From positions 1-64,000 of the forward strand of contig JAHQIW010006216.1 in the NCBI GenBank assembly GCA_019055375.1: a DNA stretch of 64,000 nucleotides, read 5' to 3'. This stretch comes from Parelaphostrongylus tenuis. Its lineage: Eukaryota; Nematoda; Chromadorea; Rhabditida; Metastrongylidae. The notes beneath the pieces are model-generated. The model had not been told where the DNA came from. It saw only the letters and a list, made by a program, of their open reading frames with translations, and ran no database searches. Made by a program: the position numbers and the translations under genes. Shown here in pieces: positions 35,844 to 46,700 of the stretch (within the stretch, counting starts at the first letter, position 1; the number at the start of each line of letters is the position of its first letter).

Positions 35844-38756
35844 CTATCCAGCTGATTCGCCAGATTCCACTGGAACAGTCTGTTTTCGTCTGGATCGTCG
35901 CTTTCTCCTACCTTTTACAGACGGGTCTTCCGCTTTCTTGATTGAAACGACTTTCTTTTTCTTGCAAGAAAGTGGATTAGGACCCTATAATAGTAATTAA
36001 CATATTGGAATGTATAAGAATACTTCTTGATTCACCAATTTAGTAGCAGTCATCCTGATATAACTATATATGCGAGATCGTTGAGTGATAAAGCAAAAGC
36101 TTGAATCTTGGATGAAAATTGAACCCAGTTCTCACCCTTTTCGGGAGCGCCTGTTAACCACTGCACAACCGAGACCACTGGCATTGCTCCCGGAAAAGGT
36201 GAGACGCGGGTCCAACTGCTATTTAACTTCCATAGTTTTGCATATCATAGTGCTACAACAACATCAGACTCCTACCTTTCGTTTCGAGTGTTTTCTTAAG
36301 ACCACGCTCAAATTTCAATACGCCGGATAATCACTTTTTGAGCCACGCATGTGGTCTGTTATATGGGGCTGACTTATAGAGCTTGATACATGTGTGACTA
36401 TCTAGCATGTCGAAATTTGAGCGTGGTCTTAAAAAAACACTCGGAACGCAAGGTATGATACATTAAAGATACCAGCCAAAAGCAAGCGAGTGCACAACAA
36501 TGCCCATTCAGTGATAATTCACTTAATGGACGGTGTAATATGTTCGTCGTTGCCTACTCTTAGATAAGGAACTGAAAGCCCCGGAAGATTGGCAAAAGAC
36601 GAAAGGGTACCGCCCGAGTGACGAGACTGTCAAGGTCGAAACATATGTGTCGAGCTCCTACCTTTATTTTGTGCTTTTTGATTCTGACAAATGGCTCGCC
36701 AAATACTGCCGCTTTGATAGCTTTCAAAGTGTCGATATCATTATCATGTCCCTTCATCTCTGCTACATCTTTGGAAGCCTGGAAGAGAGGTCATGTCAAG
36801 TTTATGACTGCTGCATGCGATAGGTAGATAGATGAGATGATACCTGTGAAATACGATCGAGAAGAACTGCATTGTATTTTATATAAATGATAGGTGTACC
36901 AGCGATAGCACGGAGTTTGTCCGCAAGAGAGTCATCCTGGAAATACCGCTAATTAAGCTACTAAGCTGAAGGCGCGCGAACGCGCGCCCGTATCGTTTTC
37001 GGTAAAGGTCGCGGCGAGACGGTAAGGAAAATAGCGGAATAAGTACAACAAGGTCCTTATCGACGTCTTACGAAATAGAACCTGTGGTAAAAGTCGATAG
37101 GAGCTGGTACAAAACCTCTAATTGTTTGGCTGCAGTGGGAACAATGAAATAAGCCAGAAATGATCAACCAATTGTAAATAGCATATATGGGTTCTTTCTG
37201 ATCATTCGGGGAAAAATGAAAAACCGACCTCAATCGCTGCAGAATTTTGTCAGGAATGTTAGCGATCATTCGCAAACTTAGATTTTGGCTAGAACCCCAC
37301 GTGGCCGGTTTTTCGAAACACTTTGTTATAACGCTGTAAAGTCCAAACAACTCTATGCCTCAGACGCTCATATTTCTCACCGGACGAGCTCCTATCGAAT
37401 AATTTCTAATAGTCCAAAGAAAGACCTCTGTCCGGCGAGAAATATGCGTGTCTGAAGCCAAGAAATCTTCTCCTTTAGCAACGTCAAAAAAAGGCTTTTT
37501 CGAAAACCGGTGACGTGAGGCTGTAGCGAAGTCTCAGCTCTCGAATGGTTACCAACACTCCCATGAAAAATTCCTCTCCAGCGAATGAGTCTCGCTTTTT
37601 ATTTGTCCCCTTATAATCAGAAAGAACCGCTATTTTTTTTGTTATCCCGCAGCTCAGAGTTCAAATCGGACACACTGCCCGATCCTGAGTTCTGTGCTCA
37701 ATGAACGAACAAACTTACATTTGTAGCAATAATATATCTGGCATCTTTCTTGGCAGCACGACGAGCAAGATGAGCTAAGCATTCTGCTGGTGTACGACAT
37801 GGTGTGTGTGGACACATATCCACAATAAACTGACGACAAATCACAAGTGCACCATATACGGGAGGACCCAGCGCTTCTAAATGTTCGATAACTCTAACAG
37901 AAAGTTTGCCTCATTCATGAAAAAGATAAAGACTTTGAAAAAAATGAATAAGGACACGGGGCGCGCCTATAGCAGTGGCTCGAAGTGTCTGCGACGTACA
38001 TGTGGTCGATGGCTCAATACCACGCCGAAAGCTCAGCAAGCCTTCAAGCTATGGTGGCAAGCATGCCTGTTCTATTCAAGACGTCAGTATTAGTACTCTA
38101 TTATTGTTGTAATAGAATATTAGGAGTGAGTTATGCAGTGGTTGAAGGTTTCCTGCAGCACACATGCTCAGTGGTTCGATCTCGCCCTAGAGCTCACCAA
38201 GCCTTTCTCCCTCACAAGGTCGGCCAATCGCTACCAGACTTGTCTGGAGGTATAGCCATAGATCGGCAGGCTGAAAGGTCGGTAGACTACAGCAAGTCAA
38301 TGTAAGGGCCAGATATGCATTCAATCACCTCTAACGATGCTCTACTATAGTGCATCAGATGCTGGCATGTCTCTCAGGGACTGATAACGCCGGTAAGCTC
38401 CATCCTCGTGCGCTTTGTAAGAAATGATCAAATTCATGAACGGATTCCACCATAGTAGTTTAAAATCAGAGTAAACTGCTCACCTAGCTCTGCTAGAACA
38501 CATTTAGTGGTTACAATCTCCACGTCCCCACACAAGTATTTCGGTAGTTGTTCCCGTAGGTTGATCTTATTCGCCAGAGCCGCATTACAAAATGTGCCAT
38601 CAACCAAGACTCTACAATTGTAAGAAAACTGATGCCGCTAGGAAATCCGGCGAAAGACAATGAGATGAAGAGATACCTGAATGGGGCGACAACGTTATAG
38701 TTGTATTTGAAAAACGTTAGAATTCGGTTCGCTCTTTTTATCCTCTTCGCTTTCAT
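35844..38756 (-). CDS. UTP23-like rRNA-processing protein
   Basis: Six exons, all phases agreeing: 38756-38677, 38611-38484, 37876-37719, 36936-36844, 36778-36662, 35984-35844, giving 238 residues (human UTP23 has about 249). The start MKAKRIKRANRILTFFKYNY is followed by LVDGTFCNAALANKINLREQ and TTKCVLAELEALG, the degenerate PIN-domain core. Then come DMCPHTPC and AECL (zinc-knuckle-like cysteines and histidine), ARYIIATNDDSLADKLR, GTPIIYI, and the family hallmark GPNPLSCKKKK in a basic tail. UTP23 works in the nucleolus in the small-subunit processome, in early 18S rRNA maturation and snR30/U17 release. A TTTCAG acceptor 26 nt before ATG is a probable trans-splice site. The introns hold a SINE, a family B and a family C copy. 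Confidence 0.93.
36100..36255. repeat. Small foldback element with tRNA-like arms
   Basis: TCTCACCCTTTTCGGGAGCG and GCTCCCGGAAAAGGTGAGAC are inverted repeats around CTGTTAACCACTGCACAACC (an inverted A box). The right end reads AGTTTTGCATATCATAGTGC, like the other tRNA-like arms. Confidence 0.65.
36265..36690. repeat. Family B inverted-repeat element
   Basis: Left part GTTTCGAGTGTTTTCTTAAG, ACCACGCTCAAATTTCAATA. Right part CGAAATTTGAGCGTGGTCTT, AAACACTCGGAACGC, GTTCGTCGTTGCCTAC, CGAGTGACGAGACTGTCAAG. It reaches the donor side of UTP23-like exon 5 (ends 36662), so the insertion boundary lies at or very near an exon. Confidence 0.7.
37180..37640. repeat. Repeat family C copy
   Basis: AATGAAAAACCGACCTCAATCGCTG, GTTAGCGATCATTCGCAAAC, CGGTTTTTCGAAAC, TTTCTCACCGGACGAGCTCC and TAATAGTCCAAAGAAAGACCTCTGTCCGGCG form an internal inverted arrangement. 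Located in UTP23-like intron 3. Confidence 0.6.
38130..38345 (+). mobile_element. SINE family S copy
   Basis: GAGTTATGCAGTGGTTGAAGG (A-box-like), CAGTGGTTCGATCTCGCC (B-box-like), CCAGACTTGTCTGGAGG, and tail GCATTCAATCACCTCTAACGATGC. Lies in UTP23-like intron 2, antisense to the gene. Confidence 0.75.
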
Positions 38757-38781
38757 CTTCACTATTTCTTTCCTTTACTCT

Positions 38782-38790
38782 GCTGAAATC
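38782..38790 (-). promoter_or_regulatory. Probable trans-splice acceptor of the UTP23-like gene
   Basis: GATTTCAG on the minus strand, 26 nt before the ATG at 38756, with no upstream coding exon recognised. Consistent with spliced-leader addition. Confidence 0.5.
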
Positions 38791-38959
38791 AAATCACAGG
38801 GTTTTTGGACATAAACCACTTGGTTTGTTAGTAAGAGGTAATTCTCCAAAACAACAACGTATTAGCACAGAAAACCAAGAGGTTCATTTCTACGAGGGTA
38901 ACTACAGACATGGAATGTTACAATAGAATCCAACGTCATGAACGTTGAGAAATGGATTT

Positions 38960-39288
38960 CTAAAGATGCTAAGTGATACGCAAAACATTCGACCCGGCGG
39001 GAGTTGATCCCGAATTTCACCCGTGTCGGAGCACGTGCTACCCCTACACCACCATGGCCATCGCTCAGCTACCACTTTTTTCTCGATATATCGTATCGTA
39101 GCTATCATCGATCAACCCGCTGTTAGGTTAGTGTGGTAAGCACATATCCGCATCAAACATGCTAAAAACTGACAGTTACTGGATATTTATAGTCTACGAG
39201 ATTTATGGGTGAAACCTCCGGCGTGGGAGCAACGCAGGTTCAAACCCGCTTGAAGTCTAATGCTTAGCATATCACTCAGCATCCTTAG
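38960..39288. repeat. Foldback element with tRNA-like arms
   Basis: Left arm GATGCTAAGTGATACGCAAAAC, GGCGGGAGTTGATCCCG, GCTACCCCTACACCACCATGGCC. Right arm GGTGAAACCTCCGGCG, GCAGGTTCAAACCCGC, GCATATCACTCAGCATCCTT. The spacer has AAGCACATATCCGCATCAAAC. Sits between the UTP23-like start and the PEX3-like 3' end. Confidence 0.75.
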
Positions 39289-39589
39289 TCAGAACATCAA
39301 AACACTGCCATGACAGCAATAAAATAAAGGAAAATTTCTAGTTGGAAAATGGCTAAGTACGAAAGAATTTGGTAAGATAGACCTTATATACACAAGACGT
39401 ACTTGTTTCTTGACGCACTCGATCAGTTCATTGAACTCCTTAAGCACAAGCGTCTTTCGTTATTCTCTCCGCTTGTTTCGCAACACAAGAACCGTATGCA
39501 GTCGCCTACAAATCTCTAAATCTCGTCGAGAATTTAGAAGAGAAAAAAAAAGAAAAGAGTGGAAAGAAGGAAAAATTTATGGGTACATT

Positions 39590-40360
39590 TCGGTCATAAG
39601 AGGACAAATGAAAAACCGACCTCAGTCGCTGGACAGGAACCTTTCATAGGAGTGTTAGTGATCATTCAAAAGCTTATTTTTTCTAGCTACACCCCACGTT
39701 GCCGGGTTTCGAAAAAGCATGTTTTCTTGACGTTGTTACAGAAAATCCTGGCGCTACAAACGCGCATATTTCTCGCCGGACAGAGCTCCTTTTTTTTCTT
39801 TGAAAGATTAGTAACATTCGATAGCGTAATGTTTGCTGATTCCAACGTTGTCCTTATATACTGAAAAGACCGCTTCTCTGTAACGCAGCACGTAAGATAA
39901 GTTGAATTCGCTTGTCCGATCAAAGAGGTCTCTGGCTAATTCACGTGCCGCTGGGTAAGGCGGCACATGCGCTGAAGCGATGTCGAAAGAGCGGTCCAGA
40001 ATCGATCAGTTATCGCGTCAGCGCACGAGGCCGCCTTGCGAAATCATTCTGTCACCTGCTGCGTTGCAGAGAAACGGTCTTTTCAGGATATAAGCACAGC
40101 GTTGGAATCAGCAACGATTACGCTATCCAATGATTACTTGTGGTCCAAAAAAGGAGCTCTGTCCAGCGAGAAACATGCGAGTCTGAGTCTAGTTTTAAAA
40201 CCGGCTACCTGGGGCTGTAGCTAGAAATTACAGCTTTCGCATTGTTACTAACTCCCCTAAAAAAATTTCCTCTCGAGCGAAGAAGAGATCAGTTCTTCAC
40301 TAGTAGAAAAAAACCAATTAATGTACTCGCCTGAGGAGTGCACTGAAGAAAGCTCGGAAC
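39590..40360. repeat. Repeat family C copies, partly inverted
   Basis: Contains AATGAAAAACCGACCTCAGTCGCTGG, TTCTCGCCGGACAGAGCTCC, then AGCACAGCGTTGGAATCAGCAACG and GGCTGTAGCTAGAAATTACAGC. The middle (39905-40050) matches the CGTCGGCGCACGTGGCCG region of 50600-50720 in the opposite orientation. Confidence 0.6.
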
Positions 40361-40506
40361 AAATCTCAATAGACGCCTTTCATTTGGCATAACACCTCAG
40401 CTAAATAGAGACGATGTATTGATCTCTTATTCTAGAGACAAATTTAATAGGTAACCAAATGGGGCCTTTGACAGCATAAAAAACTCCACGGTGTTGATCA
40501 ATGAAT

Positions 40507-40512
40507 ATTTAT
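40507..40512 (-). terminator. Possible poly(A) signal of the PEX3-like gene
   Basis: AATAAA on the minus strand about 260 bases past the stop codon at 40773. No closer canonical signal was seen. Confidence 0.5.
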
Positions 40513-40772
40513 TCAATATAACTTTCAAAACAAAGAAATTATCAGGCTATCAGACAAGTGAATGCCACGAATGAAAATCGGAATGTAAGTAGAGGCTGTG
40601 GAACAATTGAGGAGAAATAAAATGGCACTTCATCGATGGTTCCTCAATATAGTAAATATCTCGTAAATTACAATAAACTGCATTACATGAAATTTGATTG
40701 CAACATAGACTTCTCGCACGAAATAATCCTTCATCAAGTAACATCTAACATAAGTCATTCAACCGTAAAAGA

Positions 40773-43700
40773 TTAAATTGTTTTGAAAACAAAATTGGCA
40801 TACTGATGGACATCCGACGAACAGAGACCATTCTGGAGTGGGGAATCGAAGTGAGTCGAAGATATAAAGTGAAAAACATCAGGAAAAGAAGACAGGAGTT
40901 TAGCAAGCGGCATTGGCTCCAATGGCATCTTCTGCAATGAAACTGTTAATCATCCTGACACAGCTCTTCTAAAACTTGAGTAATTGAACCTGATTCTGAC
41001 CAGCACTTAGGAATATTCAAAAAACTCGGGATATCTGAATTACTTACAGTAGATCCAATTCTATTAGAAAAGTTATTCCGAATATACCCACAGCGCTAAG
41101 TGGCATGCTAGACTTCAACCACGGGTGGGCAGTTGAACCCACGTCTTCTTTCCAGAGTCGTGTGCTAATCACTGACACTTACTGGAGCTACTGTTCCATC
41201 ACTCCTTACGCCCCACTAGTAGCTATACAGTTACAGCATGATAACACCGCTATGGAAAACGATAAAATTGCAGATTTCTCTGTTCATTTGGACACTTCAT
41301 GGAAAAAATGGGTTCTTTCCGGTTATCCGGGGACAAATGAAAATTTTCAAGCATTCGCTGGCCAAGAATTTTTCACAGGAGTGTTAGTAATCATTCGAAA
41401 CTTGAATCTGTCGTCAGCCGCGAAACGCAATCGCTTTTTCAGATATCTTTTATAACGCTGCAACATTCAAAATAATGTTCACACGACCGTGCGTTCTTTT
41501 TCCTTACTCGCTTATATTTCACTAAACAAAACTCCCTTCTTAGAGTGCGAGTACTCTTTCGATGGCACAAGTCTCGAGCGACTCAAAAATGTGTTTGCTT
41601 TTTGGAAAAGCTCATTTGATAGCGCTGCAGGAGAAAGAAAGAAACATTGTGTTTTACATCCACATACGACAGAACTCTTTCTTCAGACTACCAGTAATCA
41701 TTCGATAGTGTGAATTTTAATGATTTCTACAATGTGCTTATTTTTGGAAAAACCATTTCACTGCAGTGCAGCAGGGAAAATAAGATCGAGCTTCACATAT
41801 TCGGTGCGCTTGTTTACCGGCTAATCTACGGGCTGGGAGTGGGGGCGGGAGAAGGCGGGGCGATTGATCGATGCCCTGACCGTTAGAGATGTGGGGTGCA
41901 ACTTGTTGTTCAATTGGGAATTTTTGCTCCGTTCCCAAACAAACTCCACATTAAACATTGACCCAGACACCACGAGATTTTCTCTAAACGTTCATATGCT
42001 TTCAGAGCATCCAGCGAATTGAACGCATGATAAAATGTAAGCGTGCGGCGGGTCGAAACAAATTTATTTCGTATGCTACATGGTTGCTAAGACAAGTCTT
42101 TTCGAAAAATGGTCACGTAGCGCTGTAGCCGGAGGTTTAAGGTTTCGAATGATTATTAACACTCCTATGAAAAATTCTTGTTTAACGATGACGCTGACTG
42201 TTCATTTGGTCACGGATGATCGAGACGAACCAGAAGCTGTGAATAAACGCCTTTGTTTTCATTGGAAGAAAAAAACAATATTCTTGTGATTCTTGTCGAA
42301 AAACCGCGACGTGAGTAGACATTATTGGAAGTGATCTATAACAGTAAGTTTGCTTAGTGATGTGCAAAACTTTTGAACCCGAATTTCACCGATGCCAGGG
42401 ACGCGTAATACCATTGAACCATCTGAACCACCGCTCTACAAGCACCCTTTCGACAACACAATCATGCGTCTCTTGTATGGGTTAACTCCGATTTAACTCC
42501 TGCTTGAGATCAAAAGTTCTGTACATCACTCAGCATCCTTAGCTACGTAATCATAACATCACAACACCACTATAAAAATGGTGAAATAAGAACAATTCTT
42601 CGAACTGTGGTTTAAAAACTTTAGCTCCTTAGTATTTTGTTTGAGCAGTCATCACGACTCGAAATTTCAAAATGCCTGGTAGTCATTTTGAGCCACGCAT
42701 GTCAGTGATAGTGTGGGGACTGGAGCTACCACAGAGATTAGCAAAAGACGAGAAAAGGTAACTGCCCGACTGACGAGATCGCAAGATCGAAACACGTGTA
42801 TCGAGCTCTACAAGTCAACCCTTATTGACAGACCACTGACATGCGTGACTTAAGAAATGATTACAAGCATCTTGAAATTTGAGCTATGGTCTTAAGAAAA
42901 CACTCGAAACGAAAGTCATCACAGCATTTTTTTTTCACTGCGCGGAACCCATTACTTCTAGCATTCAATTCGTTATTCGTTTTCTTTTTGAGCGGCGTAG
43001 AGTACTGGTTGAGCGAATCTCCCTACAACCTAGAGGTTATCCTTGTTGTGGCGCAAAGTAGGACGTTGTTGTTGACTGCCGAAGAGAGCTGGGAGGGGGA
43101 AAGGGTGGGGTGGAGCTCGGCACCACTCGTGCCGTGAAAAGCATCACAACCACCCCACTAAGGCGCCCCTGGTTTAAAAACACAAAAAAAAATAATTTCC
43201 TATCCAAACCGGCTCGCCGTTACGGTAGCGGACGAAAATTAATTCTCTGCACGTGTGAAATCTTCAACTCTTCACATACTCTAACCACCAGCAATAATCG
43301 AAAGATGATTATGATCGCGAATGTGCAACCAGGATCGCGGTACATTAGCTACATAACTACTTAGAAAAATGACGCCAGAGATTCAGCTTCGATAGATCTT
43401 ACTCGCATTCTGTCCTTTTCCTACGGCGTGGCACGATATGAAACACAACTATAGGGATTCTGAGATATCAACAACCAAGAAGCGCATTTCACACTGTATT
43501 TTAGATGAGAAAAAATCCTAAAAGAACGATATGATGTTCAAGAGTCCCTACAGTGACGAGGACCTACCGGGCTACTTTTGCGCGCGACAGAGAGAAAATG
43601 GAAGGCATGCAGGTGTCTGCTTAAGTCACTCATCGATATACGGGACGAAACATGATAGCTTACCATGAAAGAAGAATAGGTGGTTATTGGAAAATAAAGT

Positions 43701-46700
43701 ATTGTGATTTCAATGAGGCTCCAGATCACTGGGCATGATGCATCTTTGTGCTTCACAAATCAATTCCGTTGCCGAGTGTTGCTGTGGTAGTACTGACAGA
43801 GTGAAAACAGGGCTGATAGAACGACAAAGAAAAGCCCTCGTCTGGTGGTGATGGAGAGTGCATAAGCTTCGCTGAGGAGAGGGGAGAGATATTCGCGATT
43901 AAAGACTAGCCGAGTTTCATGTCTCAATCATAGCCTATCCCTGTAATTCAACCTGACAAATGTTGAAAATAAAGTATGAAGCTTTCTGAGTCGATCGGTC
44001 CCTACGAGATGTGCATGCATTAGATATCATCAAGCTCGCTTGGGACTGATCGAGCCTTTACAATATGCATATCTGGCCTTTACAATATCATGACTCTCGG
44101 TGTTCTACCGGTTTGTCAAGTCAGTGCTGTTATCCTCCCAGACAACTCTGGTACTGATTCGCGGACTTAGAGATATGGAAGGCTTGTTGAGCTTTGAGAG
44201 TGGGATCGAACCATCTATCACACATGTGCCGTAGAACAACTCTAACTACAGCGCCAAACGCTCCTGTGATATAATTTGAGCCATAATGTTGCACAAAATA
44301 TACTTACATGAACTGCTGCAGTGAAGTAGAAATCAACCAGACTTGAGAGTGTTTCAGAGAATTCTTTCGACTCTATTGAATTCACCAAACGAGTTAGAAG
44401 TTTCATGACACCATCTTGAGAACTCTTCTGAAAAAAAAATTGGGACTGGAAATAAGCACGAAAAACATGAAAGTTAAAGAAATACATCAGCATCAGAGAG
44501 TGGAGCAACCAAGTCGGAATAGAAGCTCGAATTTAGCATCGATAACCGACGATCGCCAAGATTCAGAACATCGCGTATCTTCTCCTTATCGACATGGTCA
44601 GTCAATGAAATTGTTGAGCAAATTTGGTTGCAGATATCCTCAATCACATCCAACAATTTCGCAACCCCTAAATAGAAAGAAGTTTATTACGATGTTGTAA
44701 TTGTATAACCGAAATGCTGAGTGATATGCGAAAATTACGACCCCAAACAGGTGCCTAACCCGCGTTACACTCATAGCTGAGGATCGTTCGTGCTACCACT
44801 ACATCATCGAGACAGGCCACCGCTCAGCAAACCACTCTTTAGATTCTTTGGTAACCGCAGTTGTCAGCAACCAACCGTCAGGGGGCTTGATCTGGTCACA
44901 TATCAGTAATGAAATCACTTAAGCTGACAGCTACTGGATGTATATAATCCACAACGATTTTTTTACAGCTCTTACAGTAGTGTTCTTGATTGTAGACAGC
45001 TTCAATGCCTCAGAATCGAAGAACGAATCCTAGCAGAGGCTGGCCTCTGTGGCGCAGTGGTAGCACGCGCACCCTGACATGGGTGAAACTCGGGTAGAAC
45101 TCTGTCTAATGTTCAACAGTTTGCATTTCACTCTGTCACTCAGCATCCTTCGCTGTCTCGAAACTATTCAGGCTCAATTACAGACGTACAGAGAATGTTT
45201 CAATAGTCAACTATCAATCAACATTCAAAGGATTTGTAGCTATGAAGTAAAGAGGATTTAGTAGAATATCGCCTGTAGTCACCATCTTCTGACTGCTTAT
45301 GTTACATCGCAGCTGCTAAAGAGTTATGTACATTTGCAGAGTTACAAAGACGCTCACCAGTGACCGTAAAGTACTGGATACACTCCATGAAAACTTTTCT
45401 ATTCGCAGCAATACTGCTTGCTTCAGCCGATGATGCTGAACACCGTACGGAGGAGTTCAGGCCAAAATAGTCCGCTATATGAGACTTAGCCGAACTTATC
45501 CTGCAAAGGAAAGGAGCACTTTGTCTAAACAAATAAACTAGCGAATATTTCGATGGTACCAGGATTTCGATGGAGGTCTTCTCAAACTGAGAACACACAT
45601 CTGCCGCCAAGATTGATATCTGAGTTTTGAGGGTTAGCATCAGTAAGGAATACGAATACGCTATAGCAATTATCCGAGCAATGCTGAACACCTGAAAAGA
45701 ATTCCTCATCTACCGCTTCAGTAACAGTGTTATGATGCTATATCTATGTATCCAAGAATCCTGATTGATATACGAAACCCTCGACCCCAGGTGTCTGCCG
45801 GGCTGTTCCGAAGGCGTGTGCTAACTGCTGCACTACTGAGGCTCCCCCTATTACTCTATCGGGGTACGGAAAAAGCCGCAAGCAGCTTCGACTCCCCCTT
45901 GCCTGAGGTCCGAAATTTTGCAAATCAAAATTTATGTAAGTTCGTGTTCGTTTTGCTTTCTAATGTGATTTTGCAATGAATTACATAATTTGGTACCGTT
46001 CAATGCGCATTCTCTCGAGATCATTTTGGTATACAACTCGCCTATATTTGCTTCAAGATGGAGCGTGTCTTGGGAACAAATTCCCTAGCTACTCATGCAG
46101 ATTTGTGCGCAGGGAATGTGCTAATGAAGCGGTGAGAAAGCTTAATGGAGCTGGGCGATGATACGATTGCAGAAGGAAATGCTTCTAGGCTTCGGTCATT
46201 TCTTGTGGCACTCACTTCGACCACAATCAGACCTTACCTAGTTCATGTAGAATGTTGGTGATGGCCTTGAAACAACATTCAAACTCTTCGGCTAGGACTA
46301 ATCATGTTATTGAGGGATTCTGTTCGACCATCTCAAGGACAGCTTGACGATCAAGTTCCTGTGGACGACCCGAGCGCGACTGATCCTTCAGACTGTTCTC
46401 TTCCGCTTTGAATGTTGCTAACCACTTCCTGCCGTCCTTTCTGCAACCGTACCATCACCCCAAGCTTCACCATTATTGCGCGCCGCTTCACTAAGATTTT
46501 CCCTCGCGCGCCATTTGTTCATGAGTAGCAAGAGATTTTGTTCCAAAAACAGCTCCATCTCGAAGCAAATATGGGCAAGCTGTATACCAAAATGTTTGCA
46601 AGAAAATGGGCAATTGAACGATACCAAAATCATGCAATTTCTTTGCAAAAATCATATAAAAAACGGGCACGAATTTTTTTTTGGAAAACCTATCATTTAT

